In this document: in pieces, positions 9,022-18,419 of the stretch
How the letters are laid out: every line of letters starts with the position of its first letter
Position numbering within the stretch: position 1 is the stretch's first letter
From: an uncultured Maribacter sp.
Lineage (GTDB): Bacteria > Bacteroidota > Bacteroidia > Flavobacteriales > Flavobacteriaceae
Length of the DNA stretch: 64,000 nucleotides
Reading direction: 5' to 3'
NCBI RefSeq assembly: GCF_947496775.1
Contig: NZ_CANMDU010000006.1
Coordinates: 186,001-250,000, forward strand
The notes under the pieces: generated by a model
What the model was told of the DNA's origin: nothing
Databases searched by the model: none
The model's input: only the letters and a program-made list of their open reading frames with translations
Position numbers and translations under genes: made by a program

Positions 9022-10635
9022 TTAATAACCTGGGTTCTGCACTAAGTTAGGATTGGCACTTATTTGCGAACTAGGAATAGGATATATTTGTTTTTCAACA
9101 GGCATATCTAAACCATAATTATCCTTAATAAATTTAGTAGCCTCACCGGACCTTCTAATAACTCCCCAAAGAGAAAATTCACCAGCCAATTCAAGTCTAT
9201 ATTCTTTTAATATACCGTCCATATCTACTGTTTTTGCAGGCGCTGTACCTCCCCAAGCTCTATTTCTAACTCTATCAAAGGCAGCTTGCGCTTTTGCTGT
9301 TTGACCATCTTTTAACGCAGCTTCAGCCAAACTTAGTAATACACCTCCATATCTCATCCAAATATGGCCTTGCCCTCCAAAAATAACAGGACTTCCCCAT
9401 CCCATAATACTAGGATCTCTCCATGATTTAACACCCCAATATCCTGAGCGTGTATTTGGAGAACCTCCAGTCCATGGTTCTTCTACAGTACCAACTGTAT
9501 TAATGTATATGAAATCTCCATTGTCATCAGTTAAATATATAGGTTCTCCATCTGCATCTAATTCTCCTGTTGGTATTTTTATTTCATACTGAGAAATATC
9601 AATTAATGGATCTGGATGCTCTTCTCCTGGAGCTGTTACTGTTGCTATTCTTCTCATATCACCTGGCTCATAAGCGTCATACAATTCTTTAGAAGGAATA
9701 CCAGTGAACCCTCCTCCACCGGTAATATCCGTTGGCATTGCAAACAACTGCAAAATATTTACTTCATCATTTCTAGACCAAGATAAATCGGCATTAGCTG
9801 CCCATTGAAGCTCAAATATAGATTCTTTTCCATTCGGGTTATCAAGTGCGTGTATATCCAAAAAGTTTTCTTCCAAGTCTAAAACAGGGCTCCCCTCTAA
9901 TGCTTCATATGCTGCTACCGCCTCTCCATATTCGCCTAACCACATATGTGCATTACCAAGAACTGTATATGCCGTAGATTTGTCTACCCTTCCTTTTTCT
10001 ATAGCATACTCCCACGGTAACTTATCTATTGCTTCTGTAGCATCCGTAATAATTTGTTGAAAAATTAAATCTTGTGGGTCCCTAGCTTTAAAATGATCAT
10101 CATCTGTAGTTAACATTAATGGAACATCTCCATACACTTCGGCTAAATATTGATAAGAAATACATCTAAGTACTAGGACTTCCCCTATTAAACGATTCCC
10201 TAAATCCAAACTAATATCCTCATTTTCAACGGCCTTCCTAAGTTTTTCCAAAACAATATTTGCTCTACCAATCTGGCGATAATTATTTGGCCAAATCTTG
10301 GTGGAAACATCTGCTGTAGATGGATCTGGATTAAAATTTAAATAAGAACTAGTCTCTGGATTCTCATTATTTAAAAAATCTAAGGCCGTACTATTTGCCC
10401 ACCTATGAATACCTTTTACATTGTATTCTCCAGGTAACCCTGGATCCCCTTGAGAATCATTCTGAAAACCATCATATACTCCAGTTACAGCCGCTATTAC
10501 AGCAACGTCTGAAACAAAAACAACTTCAGCTGTTAAATCTTTGTTATTGGTATCTATTAAAAAATCTTCGGAACAAGATATTATAGTACCTAATAGAAGA
10601 GCACTAATTACCCCAGCTCTTTTAAATCTATTCAT
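9022..10635 (-). CDS. SusD/RagB-family outer-membrane lipoprotein (glycan binding)
   Basis: About 537 residues. I chose the ATG at 10635 (MNRFKRAG...) because it gives a compact lipoprotein signal ending in IISC; an in-frame ATG at 10653 adds six residues. TPR-like helices (NRLIGEVLVLRCISYQYLA, AYTVLGNAHMWLGEYGEAV) and the C-terminal RagB/SusD domain (FDRVRNRAWGGTA ... YPIPSSQI ... QNPGY) are clear. It caps the SusC barrel and binds the incoming oligosaccharide at the surface. It follows SusC by about 22 bases, so it is translated from the same message. The ligand is not predictable. Confidence 0.95.
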   Translation of the reverse strand: MNRFKRAGVISALLLGTIISCSEDFLIDTNNKDLTAEVVFVSDVAVIAAVTGVYDGFQNDSQGDPGLPGEYNVKGIHRWANSTALDFLNNENPETSSYLNFNPDPSTADVSTKIWPNNYRQIGRANIVLEKLRKAVENEDISLDLGNRLIGEVLVLRCISYQYLAEVYGDVPLMLTTDDDHFKARDPQDLIFQQIITDATEAIDKLPWEYAIEKGRVDKSTAYTVLGNAHMWLGEYGEAVAAYEALEGSPVLDLEENFLDIHALDNPNGKESIFELQWAANADLSWSRNDEVNILQLFAMPTDITGGGGFTGIPSKELYDAYEPGDMRRIATVTAPGEEHPDPLIDISQYEIKIPTGELDADGEPIYLTDDNGDFIYINTVGTVEEPWTGGSPNTRSGYWGVKSWRDPSIMGWGSPVIFGGQGHIWMRYGGVLLSLAEAALKDGQTAKAQAAFDRVRNRAWGGTAPAKTVDMDGILKEYRLELAGEFSLWGVIRRSGEATKFIKDNYGLDMPVEKQIYPIPSSQISANPNLVQNPGY

Positions 10636-10657
10636 TTGTATGTTCATAACCATCTTT

Positions 10658-13600
10658 TTAAAATTTTAAGTTAAACCCTAAAGTAAATGTTTTAGATACT
10701 GGGTACGCACCAGCATCTACTCCTCTAGTAGTTACACTACTATTACCATTAATATCTGAATTTTGACCAATTTCAGGATCTGAACCAGAATAATTTGTAA
10801 TAGTGAATAAGTTTTGAGCACTCATATATATTCTAATATTGGAAAGTCCTAACTTATCAACCAGTTGGTTTGGTAAACTATATCCTAAGTTTAAATTTCT
10901 TAATCTAAAATAGGATCCATCTTCTACAAAATAGCTAGAAGCTCTGTTATTTTGAACATCACCGTCATCAATTATAGCTCTTGCGTATACATTCGTACTA
11001 CCCTCTCCATTCCATCTATTTCTAAAATATTCTTGACTCACATTGGAAAAAGATGCAGAATTACCATAACCAGAAGGGCTTTCAAGTTCACGCTTCACAA
11101 GATTTAATATTTCACTACCATACGAACCATAAAAATTAAGTCCTAAATCAAAATTCTTATAATTAAAGGTTAAATTTAGACTACCAAAAAAATCTGGCAC
11201 TGGACTACCAATGGTTGTTCTATCATCACCATTTACCACTCCGTCTGGCACCCCTTCTGGTCCTGAAATATCTTTAAACTTACGATCCCCTGGAGCTGTA
11301 TTTACATTTTGCGTTGGAGCCGCATCAATTTCTGCTTGGTTTTGAAAAATTCCGTCTGCCACAAAACCATAGAAAGACCCTACTTGACCACCTTCTCTTG
11401 AACGAGTAATATCATACCAAAAACCAGATTCATCAAAACTATTTAAAAATTCATTACTAAAAACGACTTCTCTGGATAGGTTGTCTATTTCTGTTATTTC
11501 ATTATCTATTAAAGTAACATTGGCATTAATATCATAGGTGAAATCGCCATCATTTTTTCTGAATCCTAATAAAAATTCAAAACCTTTATTTACTACGGTA
11601 CCACCATTTTGAGGTTGTGTAGTAAAACCTGTTTGCGCTGGTACGGTTTGATTAAACAAGAAATTACTAGACTCTCTTATAAAATAATCTGCTGTAAAAT
11701 ATAGCTTACTATTTAATAATTCTCCCTCCAAGCCAATGTTTGTTTGGGTTTGCGTTTCCCAACCCAAATCTTTGTTTGCTAATACAAGAGTAGCTAAACC
11801 CAATTGACTATCTGTTGTGCCATCAAAACTATAATTGGTATCATTTCTGCCACCTTGACCTGTAAAGAATGATAAATATTGAAATGGGTTAATACCATCG
11901 AAATTTCCTGTCTCTCCCCAACTTGCTCTAAATTTTAAAATATTAAAAGCACTATCACTCATAAAGGCTTCTTCATCTATATTCCAACCTAATGCAAAAG
12001 AAGGAAAAACACCCCAAACATTTTGCGGACTAAATACATTACCTACACCATCTCGTCTAATAGTTCCTGTTACATAATACTTACTATCAAAACTATAGTT
12101 TAATCTCGCAAAGGTACTTGCTAATGTTCTTCTATCAGAAAAACCTTCTAGATTTTGTATATCACTAGCAGCTGCAATACTTCTTATATCATTACTTAAA
12201 AAATTAACTCCTGTTGCTTCACTATACTTTCTATATTGTCTTTGCGCTGAAACCCCTCCCAAAACATTTAAAGTATGTCTTTCATTAAAAGTTTTCTTAT
12301 ACTTTAATAAATATTCAGCCAACCACTCATTACTTGTAGTTTGCTTTGTATTATATATTGCATTATCTCTTAAGTCTATATTACCATTACTACGATAATA
12401 AGTAGGCTGAAAAAGTTCGCTTGCAAAATTATCTACTCTACCACCTACTTTTAATTGTGTAGATAGTCCTCCATAAATATCCCATTCTGCATCAATGTTA
12501 GCTAATATTGTATTAGTTACATTATCTGGGTCGTTTTCTGAAGCCCTTGCTACCCAGTTTCTACCATCGCGAAAAGCCTCGCCTGTTACATCTGGAAATG
12601 CTCCAAAATTACCACTACCATCCACTGGTAAATTTGTTAGGTTTGTACCCCCTCTTAAATTCGCTTCTCCTGTTGGTGCTAAATGCGGAACTGTCCCATA
12701 TAAATTTAACAATGCTCCACGTCCCGTACCTAAAGGCTGAAAACTTTGAGATGTAATATATTTAATATTACTCTTTAATCTTAATTTATCAGTAATATCA
12801 AAACCGGCATTGAATCCAAAATCATATCTTTTATATTTGGATCCCATAAGTGTACCTTCTTCATCAAATATACCTGCAGTAAACGCTAATCTTGACTTTT
12901 CACCACCACCTCTTACATTTAAAGTTGAACTTTTAGTTATAGCAGAACTAAATATTTCGTCTTGCCAATCAATATTTCTTAAAGAACTTGGATTACTCCA
13001 ACCATCATAAGGGATAGCAGCGCCGGCAACACTAGCATCAGTACTGCTACTAAGTTCTGTAGCTAAACTTGCAAATTGATTGACATCAAGTACATCTACT
13101 CTTTTAGGTTCAGAACGAAAACCAACAAATGTATTTAACTCTACTTGCACTTTTCCTCCAGTACCTTGTTTTGTCTGTATAATTACTACCCCATTACTTG
13201 CACGCACACCGTAAAGGGCGGTCGCAGAAGCATCTTTTAATACCGATAAAGATTGTATTGAATTTGGGTTAATAAACGAAATATCGCGTGTTGGAAAACC
13301 ATCTACAATGTATAATGGGGTTGTACTACCAAAAGAACCTACACCACGAATATTTACAGAAACAGAAGAGCCTGGAGCTCCAGAATTAGAAGTAATTTGA
13401 ACCCCTGCTGTTTTCCCTTGTAAAGCTTGATCAACGGTTGTAGCCGGAAAAGTGGTTAATTCTTCGGCCCCAATTACTGCTACAGCTCCTGTTAAATCTT
13501 TTTTACTTGTAGTTCCATAAGCGACTACAATAACTTCATCCAATGCCTCTCTATCTTCTTCCAATTTTACATTAAGAGTTGTGTTTTGACCTACAACTAG

Positions 13601-13906
13601 TTCTTTTTTTGTAAAACCTATAGAACTAAATACTAAAACAGCATCTGCGTTTGCAACTGTTATGGAGTAATTTCCATCAAAATCCGATGCAACACCATTT
13701 GCAGTTCCTTTTTCAACTACAGAAACACCTGGAATTGGCTGTCCGTTAAAGTCTGTAACGGTTCCCGAAATTACAATATTACTATCGGAAAATGCACTTG
13801 CATTGGAAACAAACAAAATCAACAGAAGAAATGCTATTAATTTTTTTGTTTTACTAAAAATGAAGAAATTGAGCCTCGGTCGCCCAAACCTTTTATTGTT
13901 TTTCAT
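10658..13906 (-). CDS. SusC/RagA-family TonB-dependent receptor
   Basis: 1082 residues. Signal peptide (about 1-39, ending NASAFS), a CarboxypepD_reg-like domain (ISGTVTDFNGQPIPGVSVVE, about 46-120), a TonB-box-like segment (DEVIVVAYGT, about 123-132), plug domain (about 135-245, with IRGVGS and LYGVRASNGVVII) and a long 22-strand barrel ending in FTLGFNLKF. It imports oligosaccharides across the outer membrane using TonB/ExbBD energy, paired with SusD. The long N-terminal region before the hydrophobic stretch (NKRFGRPRLNFFIF) is usual for this family. It is separated from the upstream kelch gene by 137 bases that hold a hairpin but no clear promoter box. Confidence 0.96.
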   Translation of the reverse strand: MKNNKRFGRPRLNFFIFSKTKKLIAFLLLILFVSNASAFSDSNIVISGTVTDFNGQPIPGVSVVEKGTANGVASDFDGNYSITVANADAVLVFSSIGFTKKELVVGQNTTLNVKLEEDREALDEVIVVAYGTTSKKDLTGAVAVIGAEELTTFPATTVDQALQGKTAGVQITSNSGAPGSSVSVNIRGVGSFGSTTPLYIVDGFPTRDISFINPNSIQSLSVLKDASATALYGVRASNGVVIIQTKQGTGGKVQVELNTFVGFRSEPKRVDVLDVNQFASLATELSSSTDASVAGAAIPYDGWSNPSSLRNIDWQDEIFSSAITKSSTLNVRGGGEKSRLAFTAGIFDEEGTLMGSKYKRYDFGFNAGFDITDKLRLKSNIKYITSQSFQPLGTGRGALLNLYGTVPHLAPTGEANLRGGTNLTNLPVDGSGNFGAFPDVTGEAFRDGRNWVARASENDPDNVTNTILANIDAEWDIYGGLSTQLKVGGRVDNFASELFQPTYYRSNGNIDLRDNAIYNTKQTTSNEWLAEYLLKYKKTFNERHTLNVLGGVSAQRQYRKYSEATGVNFLSNDIRSIAAASDIQNLEGFSDRRTLASTFARLNYSFDSKYYVTGTIRRDGVGNVFSPQNVWGVFPSFALGWNIDEEAFMSDSAFNILKFRASWGETGNFDGINPFQYLSFFTGQGGRNDTNYSFDGTTDSQLGLATLVLANKDLGWETQTQTNIGLEGELLNSKLYFTADYFIRESSNFLFNQTVPAQTGFTTQPQNGGTVVNKGFEFLLGFRKNDGDFTYDINANVTLIDNEITEIDNLSREVVFSNEFLNSFDESGFWYDITRSREGGQVGSFYGFVADGIFQNQAEIDAAPTQNVNTAPGDRKFKDISGPEGVPDGVVNGDDRTTIGSPVPDFFGSLNLTFNYKNFDLGLNFYGSYGSEILNLVKRELESPSGYGNSASFSNVSQEYFRNRWNGEGSTNVYARAIIDDGDVQNNRASSYFVEDGSYFRLRNLNLGYSLPNQLVDKLGLSNIRIYMSAQNLFTITNYSGSDPEIGQNSDINGNSSVTTRGVDAGAYPVSKTFTLGFNLKF

Positions 13907-13958
13907 ATCTTTAAAATGATTATTAGTTAGTTTTTATTCTAGTTAATTATTTTTTTGC

Positions 13959-13992
13959 ATCGAGAAGTGTCTCAGCGCTTCTCGATTTTTTT
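13959..13992 (+). terminator. plus-strand intrinsic terminator-like hairpin just upstream of SusC (antisense orientation)
   Basis: ATCGAGAAG (13959-13967) pairs perfectly with CTTCTCGAT (13978-13986); inner G-C and G-U pairs can extend the stem. A T run follows on the plus strand only, opposite to all genes here. On the minus strand there is no T tract, so it should not stop the operon. It could end an antisense transcript over the SusC 5' region. Confidence 0.55.
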
Positions 13993-14043
13993 AAAAAATA
14001 TGCTTCTTTTCTTTTTTATCTCATTGGCTTTATATTAAAATTG

Positions 14044-16854
14044 TTATTTCTTTTTTATTAGACATACCCAATCTGTAATATCCGATTTGGAATGTTTTAT
14101 TAGAGGAACTCCTATTTTTTTTATTTTTCCTCCTTTTAGAGTTTTTATACTCCCTAATTGCAACTCCCCACCCTTTAAAGGGTTATACCACTGAATGCTA
14201 AATTCTCCCTCTTCATTCGTTAAATCAATAGTATTTTCTTTTAATTCAGGCAGATATAGAACATAAACCTCTCCTTTCTTGCGTAGACAATAAGCATTAG
14301 AAGTATTTACTAAAGTATGTTCTGGCTCCATTTGCCAATAAGGCACTTCTTTTTGGAAAAAATTAATTGCGTTATTCGTTATTTCCCATAGATTATTCCT
14401 TTCTCTCCAGTCTTCAGAGTTTAAATCATTATGAGGATGTTTAGCTCCAAAATACCACTCCACTCCCGCTCCTCCAGATAACAAAGTCCCCCAAAGAACA
14501 TATTGTCTTAAGGTATCATGGTTTGGGTCTTCCGCATCTGGTAGAGCACCTGTGTGCCATTTTCCAATTTCATCCATAGTAATTAACCAATTATGGTTTT
14601 TTTCTTTAGATGTACTCTTCCATGTATCTATAACACTACCTACTAGCTTTCTTTCTTCTTGTTGTAATGATAAGCCATCCAAATATTTGTAACCCAATAT
14701 TGAATCTAAGATTTTACTTCGTAAAGGATCATGGGAATGAGTGTGCAAAAGAATAGGGTGCTTATAAGGGTCTGTATTTTTGATAAATTTAGCCATTGCT
14801 TTTCTTTGCTTATCGTTCTGACCAATAGGAGACCAAGAAGCAGGTCCATTTTCTTCTCCTAAATTCCATGTTAATGCTAAATGATGTCCAAAACGAGCTA
14901 TTAACTCTCTAAAATATAGTTGACGCATTGTTCCTGTATCGCCATTATCTAGCATAGTTTCATTTTCTGTTTCTTGGAGCACCAAATGCAACATAATACC
15001 TTTCTTTTGCATATGTTTAAAAACAATTTCCCATTGCTCTAGCTTACTTACATCAAAACGTGTAAAGTCATCAGGGCTATGGTAAGGCCATACATCTTTA
15101 CCATCACCCAGAATATTTAAGGTTAAAAAATAGGATGAATTTACCCCTTTACTTGCGAGATAGTTTAGGGCTCCAATTAACGATTTTCCTTTTCCATTCT
15201 TCCAGGTAGGGTCGCCAATATTCCAATCTTTTAAATGAGCTTTATAGGTGTGAATTTCATTATCTGTACTTGCTTCACCTTCTCTTACAGAGGATTCCAT
15301 CCTATAAGTATCATCAAAATCTGCATATCCTAATAAGTTTTCAGGACTATTAGTTCCTCCTTTAAGCCAATATGCATTAGAGTCTTTAAATTTATAATAC
15401 CCATTATGCGCTTTAAGTTGTCCATGCGCTCTAAAATCTATCCCGTCTTTGTCTGATTGTGATACAATAAATTTTCCTTGTGAATTCTCTATAGGTATAA
15501 GGGTTCCTTTATTAATGTCATCATCTAGAGCAATATTATTATCACGATGAAGTGTTGCATTATATGTCCACTTTCCAATTTTATCTGGAGAAAACCTAAC
15601 TTTCCAAATGTTTCCACTCTTTGCGCTTGTTTCCGATGAATTTCCGTCTGCAGCATAAAAACCTCTTATAATATATTTTTTATTCTCATTTTTAAACTCA
15701 ACGGTTAAACGATAATTTAAAAACGGATTATCTTTTGCTGATTCTGAAGTTTCCGGACCAACAAAGGATAATTCTACAGTATGCCATTTTTTATACACCG
15801 TAGTACTATCTATATTTTGTATACTAAGGTTAGAATTTTTAGAAGGTAATTTAAGTCTCTCTATTGTTTTAAGTTCTGGCTCCCCTCCTCGATTTGCACA
15901 GCCAGAAGCAGTGTAAACATAATCACCAACAATTACAAACCCAGAACCATGACGTCCTTTTTCTAAGAAAGGCCAATTGCGCCATGTTTTAGTTTCAATG
16001 TTATATGCTTCTACCTCTTTATGGGCGCTATTTTGAGCCATACTTTCTCCTCCACCTATAACTATTTCATTATTCCAGCTAAAAGCGGCGTTTCCTGCAC
16101 GTTGAGTCGGTATTTTCAAATTTTTTGTTACTCTTTCCCATTTCTGATTTTCAAAATTATAAACATTGCCATATTCCGCAGTCAATGCCATATCTTGGTT
16201 CGTTCTTTTAGAGGTTCTTCGACCTGCAAAAACGTATAATTTATCGTTAGATATTACTGCCTGAAAATGATCTCTTGCATCTGGCGCATCTGGCAATACT
16301 TTCCACTCTCCCGTTTTAGGGTCGTATTCGTCTAGCCATGCCTTATAGCCATCATTATGGCCATTTGTAATACCACCGACTAAATAAATTTTGTTATTAT
16401 AATATACAGTGCCAGCTCCTCCACGTCTTCTATGTTCTGGTATAATATGACTATACTCAAATGTATCCTTTTCGGGATAATAAATGATAACTCTATCTAA
16501 AGGAGTTTCATTAGGCCATTTTCCTGTCATTGCGCCAATTAAATATATAGCATCACCAACTACTACAGGCTGAAAATGGTGCAATTCTAAAGGAGTAGGA
16601 GATTTAGCTTCCCATGTATTTGTCTTAGTATCAAAAACATCTACAGGATTTATTCTTCTACCACCCATTAATAAAATTTTATCTTTATAAGCCACTAAAC
16701 CTGCTTCATGACGAGCCGTTGGCTCACCTTTTACAGAAATAGTTTCCCATTGCCAGTTGCTCTCTTTTACTGTACTGCAGTTACTAAAAACCAGGAGTAT
16801 TAGAAAACTGGAAAGCATTATATATAAATTAAAATATTTTTTTTCTTTGATCAT
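14044..16854 (-). CDS. kelch-repeat / DUF5060 / glycosidase-like / collagen-binding-like lipoprotein
   Basis: 936 residues. A lipoprotein signal ends at FSNC (Cys26). Residues about 35-330 are five to six kelch repeats (ILLMGGRR, IYLVGGI, LYVFAGRR), predicted to form a beta-propeller. About 355-455 fits the Ig-like DUF5060 domain. About 470-830 resembles the TIM barrel of DUF4038/GH140-like glycosidases; GEENG near 665 and MDEIG near 760 hold plausible acid/base and nucleophile glutamates. The last 90 residues resemble the Collagen_bind_2 beta domain often found after such barrels. Likely a surface glycoside hydrolase with a built-in binding propeller. It overlaps the GH5 stop by 4 bases (ATGA), so the two are translationally coupled. 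Substrate unknown. Confidence 0.8.
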   Translation of the reverse strand: MIKEKKYFNLYIMLSSFLILLVFSNCSTVKESNWQWETISVKGEPTARHEAGLVAYKDKILLMGGRRINPVDVFDTKTNTWEAKSPTPLELHHFQPVVVGDAIYLIGAMTGKWPNETPLDRVIIYYPEKDTFEYSHIIPEHRRRGGAGTVYYNNKIYLVGGITNGHNDGYKAWLDEYDPKTGEWKVLPDAPDARDHFQAVISNDKLYVFAGRRTSKRTNQDMALTAEYGNVYNFENQKWERVTKNLKIPTQRAGNAAFSWNNEIVIGGGESMAQNSAHKEVEAYNIETKTWRNWPFLEKGRHGSGFVIVGDYVYTASGCANRGGEPELKTIERLKLPSKNSNLSIQNIDSTTVYKKWHTVELSFVGPETSESAKDNPFLNYRLTVEFKNENKKYIIRGFYAADGNSSETSAKSGNIWKVRFSPDKIGKWTYNATLHRDNNIALDDDINKGTLIPIENSQGKFIVSQSDKDGIDFRAHGQLKAHNGYYKFKDSNAYWLKGGTNSPENLLGYADFDDTYRMESSVREGEASTDNEIHTYKAHLKDWNIGDPTWKNGKGKSLIGALNYLASKGVNSSYFLTLNILGDGKDVWPYHSPDDFTRFDVSKLEQWEIVFKHMQKKGIMLHLVLQETENETMLDNGDTGTMRQLYFRELIARFGHHLALTWNLGEENGPASWSPIGQNDKQRKAMAKFIKNTDPYKHPILLHTHSHDPLRSKILDSILGYKYLDGLSLQQEERKLVGSVIDTWKSTSKEKNHNWLITMDEIGKWHTGALPDAEDPNHDTLRQYVLWGTLLSGGAGVEWYFGAKHPHNDLNSEDWRERNNLWEITNNAINFFQKEVPYWQMEPEHTLVNTSNAYCLRKKGEVYVLYLPELKENTIDLTNEEGEFSIQWYNPLKGGELQLGSIKTLKGGKIKKIGVPLIKHSKSDITDWVCLIKKK

Positions 16855-17996
16855 TTGTTATTAGAAACAATAGTTATCAATTTTTTATCTGCTTTATTAT
16901 TATAATCTATCAATCCAAAATTATCACTCTTATAGTTCCAATTTGCGTATCCTATTCCTGTCTCATTGAAAAGAGCAACCATGTCTGTATACCATTTTAG
17001 TTTATCTAAGTACGGAGCGTTTTGTATTATTCCAAATTCACCGCAGTACAAAGGCAGCCCTAATTCTTTTGCCTTTAGAATAGGTTTTTTCCATTTTTCT
17101 AGGAGTACTTCTTTATTGAATTTTAGATTCACCCATTTTTTTATTTCGGGTTTAATAACATCTGGCAAAACAGAGTATTCTTCTTCTGATAAAATTACCC
17201 CTGGGTAATGCACTGGTCCTTTATAATCTTTTAAAAAAGTCCATTTAGCGCTATAATGACTAAATAAAAATGGTTCATAAAAATGAAAACTTAAAAGAAT
17301 ATTCTTATCATTTAATGGCACTTTTAACGCATCGAAAGTATCTGTAGACTGCCAACGGTTAGAGCCAATTACAATAGTTCGTTTTGGTTCTAATTCTCTA
17401 ATTACAGTAAAAGCTTTTTTAAGTAATTCATTCCACGATTCATGATTATCGGCAACAGCCTCATTCATTAATTCATAAGCGACTAGATGATCAGGGTACT
17501 TTTTTAATGTCATGGAAAGATCTCTCCATAGATTTAAAAATTTATCTTGTTCTGTTTTATCTGTCCACAATGGTTTTTTCTTTGCATTAAAATGATGAGA
17601 ACGTAAAATATGCAAATCAATAATTATTCGTAAATCATTGGCTTCACACCACTTAATACAATTTTCTAATAATTGAAATGCTTTTTTATGACGGTTTCCA
17701 TTTTTATCCCACATTTGCTCTTCATCAATAGGTAACCTTATATGGTCAAAACCCATATCTGCTATTTTTTCTACATCTGCTTTTATAAAAAAATGTTCTC
17801 TTTCTATTCCTCTTCTATCGCTTTGAGAAAGCCAATAAGCAACATTGGTTCCTTTTTTAACAACAAATGAATCTGCGTTTATTTGAGCAGATACGGTATT
17901 AAAAGAAACTACACCTATAATTAAGGCAAAAAGAATGTTCTTTCTAATTACTCCATAAAAACCTATCTGCTTTGTAGAATTTTTTTTCACTCCCAT
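16851..17996 (-). CDS. glycoside hydrolase family 5-like endoglycosidase
   Basis: 381 residues with an N-terminal signal peptide (hydrophobic about 20-36, ending VSAQ). The clan GH-A barrel shows RLPI near 87-90, IIDLH near 125-129, LMNEA with acid/base Glu179, HFYEP near 238-242, GEFGI with nucleophile Glu320, and YANWNYK near 350-356. GH5 enzymes cut beta-1,4-glucans, mannans or related beta-glycans with retention. No carbohydrate-binding module or lipobox is seen, so it is probably periplasmic. Overlaps GlcG by 10 bases at its start and the kelch gene by 4 at its end, which points to a tightly packed operon. Subfamily and substrate cannot be settled by eye. Confidence 0.88.
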   Translation of the reverse strand: MGVKKNSTKQIGFYGVIRKNILFALIIGVVSFNTVSAQINADSFVVKKGTNVAYWLSQSDRRGIEREHFFIKADVEKIADMGFDHIRLPIDEEQMWDKNGNRHKKAFQLLENCIKWCEANDLRIIIDLHILRSHHFNAKKKPLWTDKTEQDKFLNLWRDLSMTLKKYPDHLVAYELMNEAVADNHESWNELLKKAFTVIRELEPKRTIVIGSNRWQSTDTFDALKVPLNDKNILLSFHFYEPFLFSHYSAKWTFLKDYKGPVHYPGVILSEEEYSVLPDVIKPEIKKWVNLKFNKEVLLEKWKKPILKAKELGLPLYCGEFGIIQNAPYLDKLKWYTDMVALFNETGIGYANWNYKSDNFGLIDYNNKADKKLITIVSNNK

Positions 17997-18415
17997 TTTT
18001 CGCTTTTAAGTGCTTCAAGAACAACCACTTCATCCATATCTGCGTCCATAGTACCAGCCACGGCAATTCCGCCTATGATTTCTTTCTTGTATAATATAGG
18101 GTATGCCCCTTTTAGAGGTATATATGCCTCCGAAGTTGCACTATCTAGAACCAACATTGGAGTTCTACCCTTTAAAATTACTTTCTCCAAATCTATCGTA
18201 GGCCTTTTAAAGGCTGTTGCGGTAGCGGCTTTACCTATCGCAATTTTTGCAGCACTGCTCATAGTATTATCCAAACTTTCTAACAAAATAGGATTACCAT
18301 TACCATCTACTATTGCGATAGCTCCCGGAACCTTATGATGTCTTGCCGATTTTGTTGCCGCGTCCATTAGCGCCTTAGCGTCTCTATGAGTCATTTTATA
18401 GGTAGTTTTTGGCAT
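17987..18415 (-). CDS. GlcG/HbpS-family protein
   Basis: 142 residues, the usual length. Conserved features: ALMDAATKSARHHKVPGAIAIVD near the N-terminus, then AIGKAATATAFKRPT, PLKGAYPI, and GGIAVAGTMDADMDE near the C-terminus. HbpS binds haem or iron in Streptomyces, and GlcG lies in glycolate operons, but the general function is unresolved; the family often accompanies catabolic operons for small hydroxy acids or sugars. No signal peptide. It lies 4 bases after the TIM-barrel gene and overlaps GH5 by 10, in the middle of the glycan operon. Confidence 0.85.
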   Translation of the reverse strand: MPKTTYKMTHRDAKALMDAATKSARHHKVPGAIAIVDGNGNPILLESLDNTMSSAAKIAIGKAATATAFKRPTIDLEKVILKGRTPMLVLDSATSEAYIPLKGAYPILYKKEIIGGIAVAGTMDADMDEVVVLEALKSEKWE

Positions 18416-18419
18416 ATTT

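Noticed and set aside
12495-13010. Several plus-strand frames of 60-80 codons opposite SusC
   Set aside because: They are shadows of the SusC frame, with low-complexity products and no start context.
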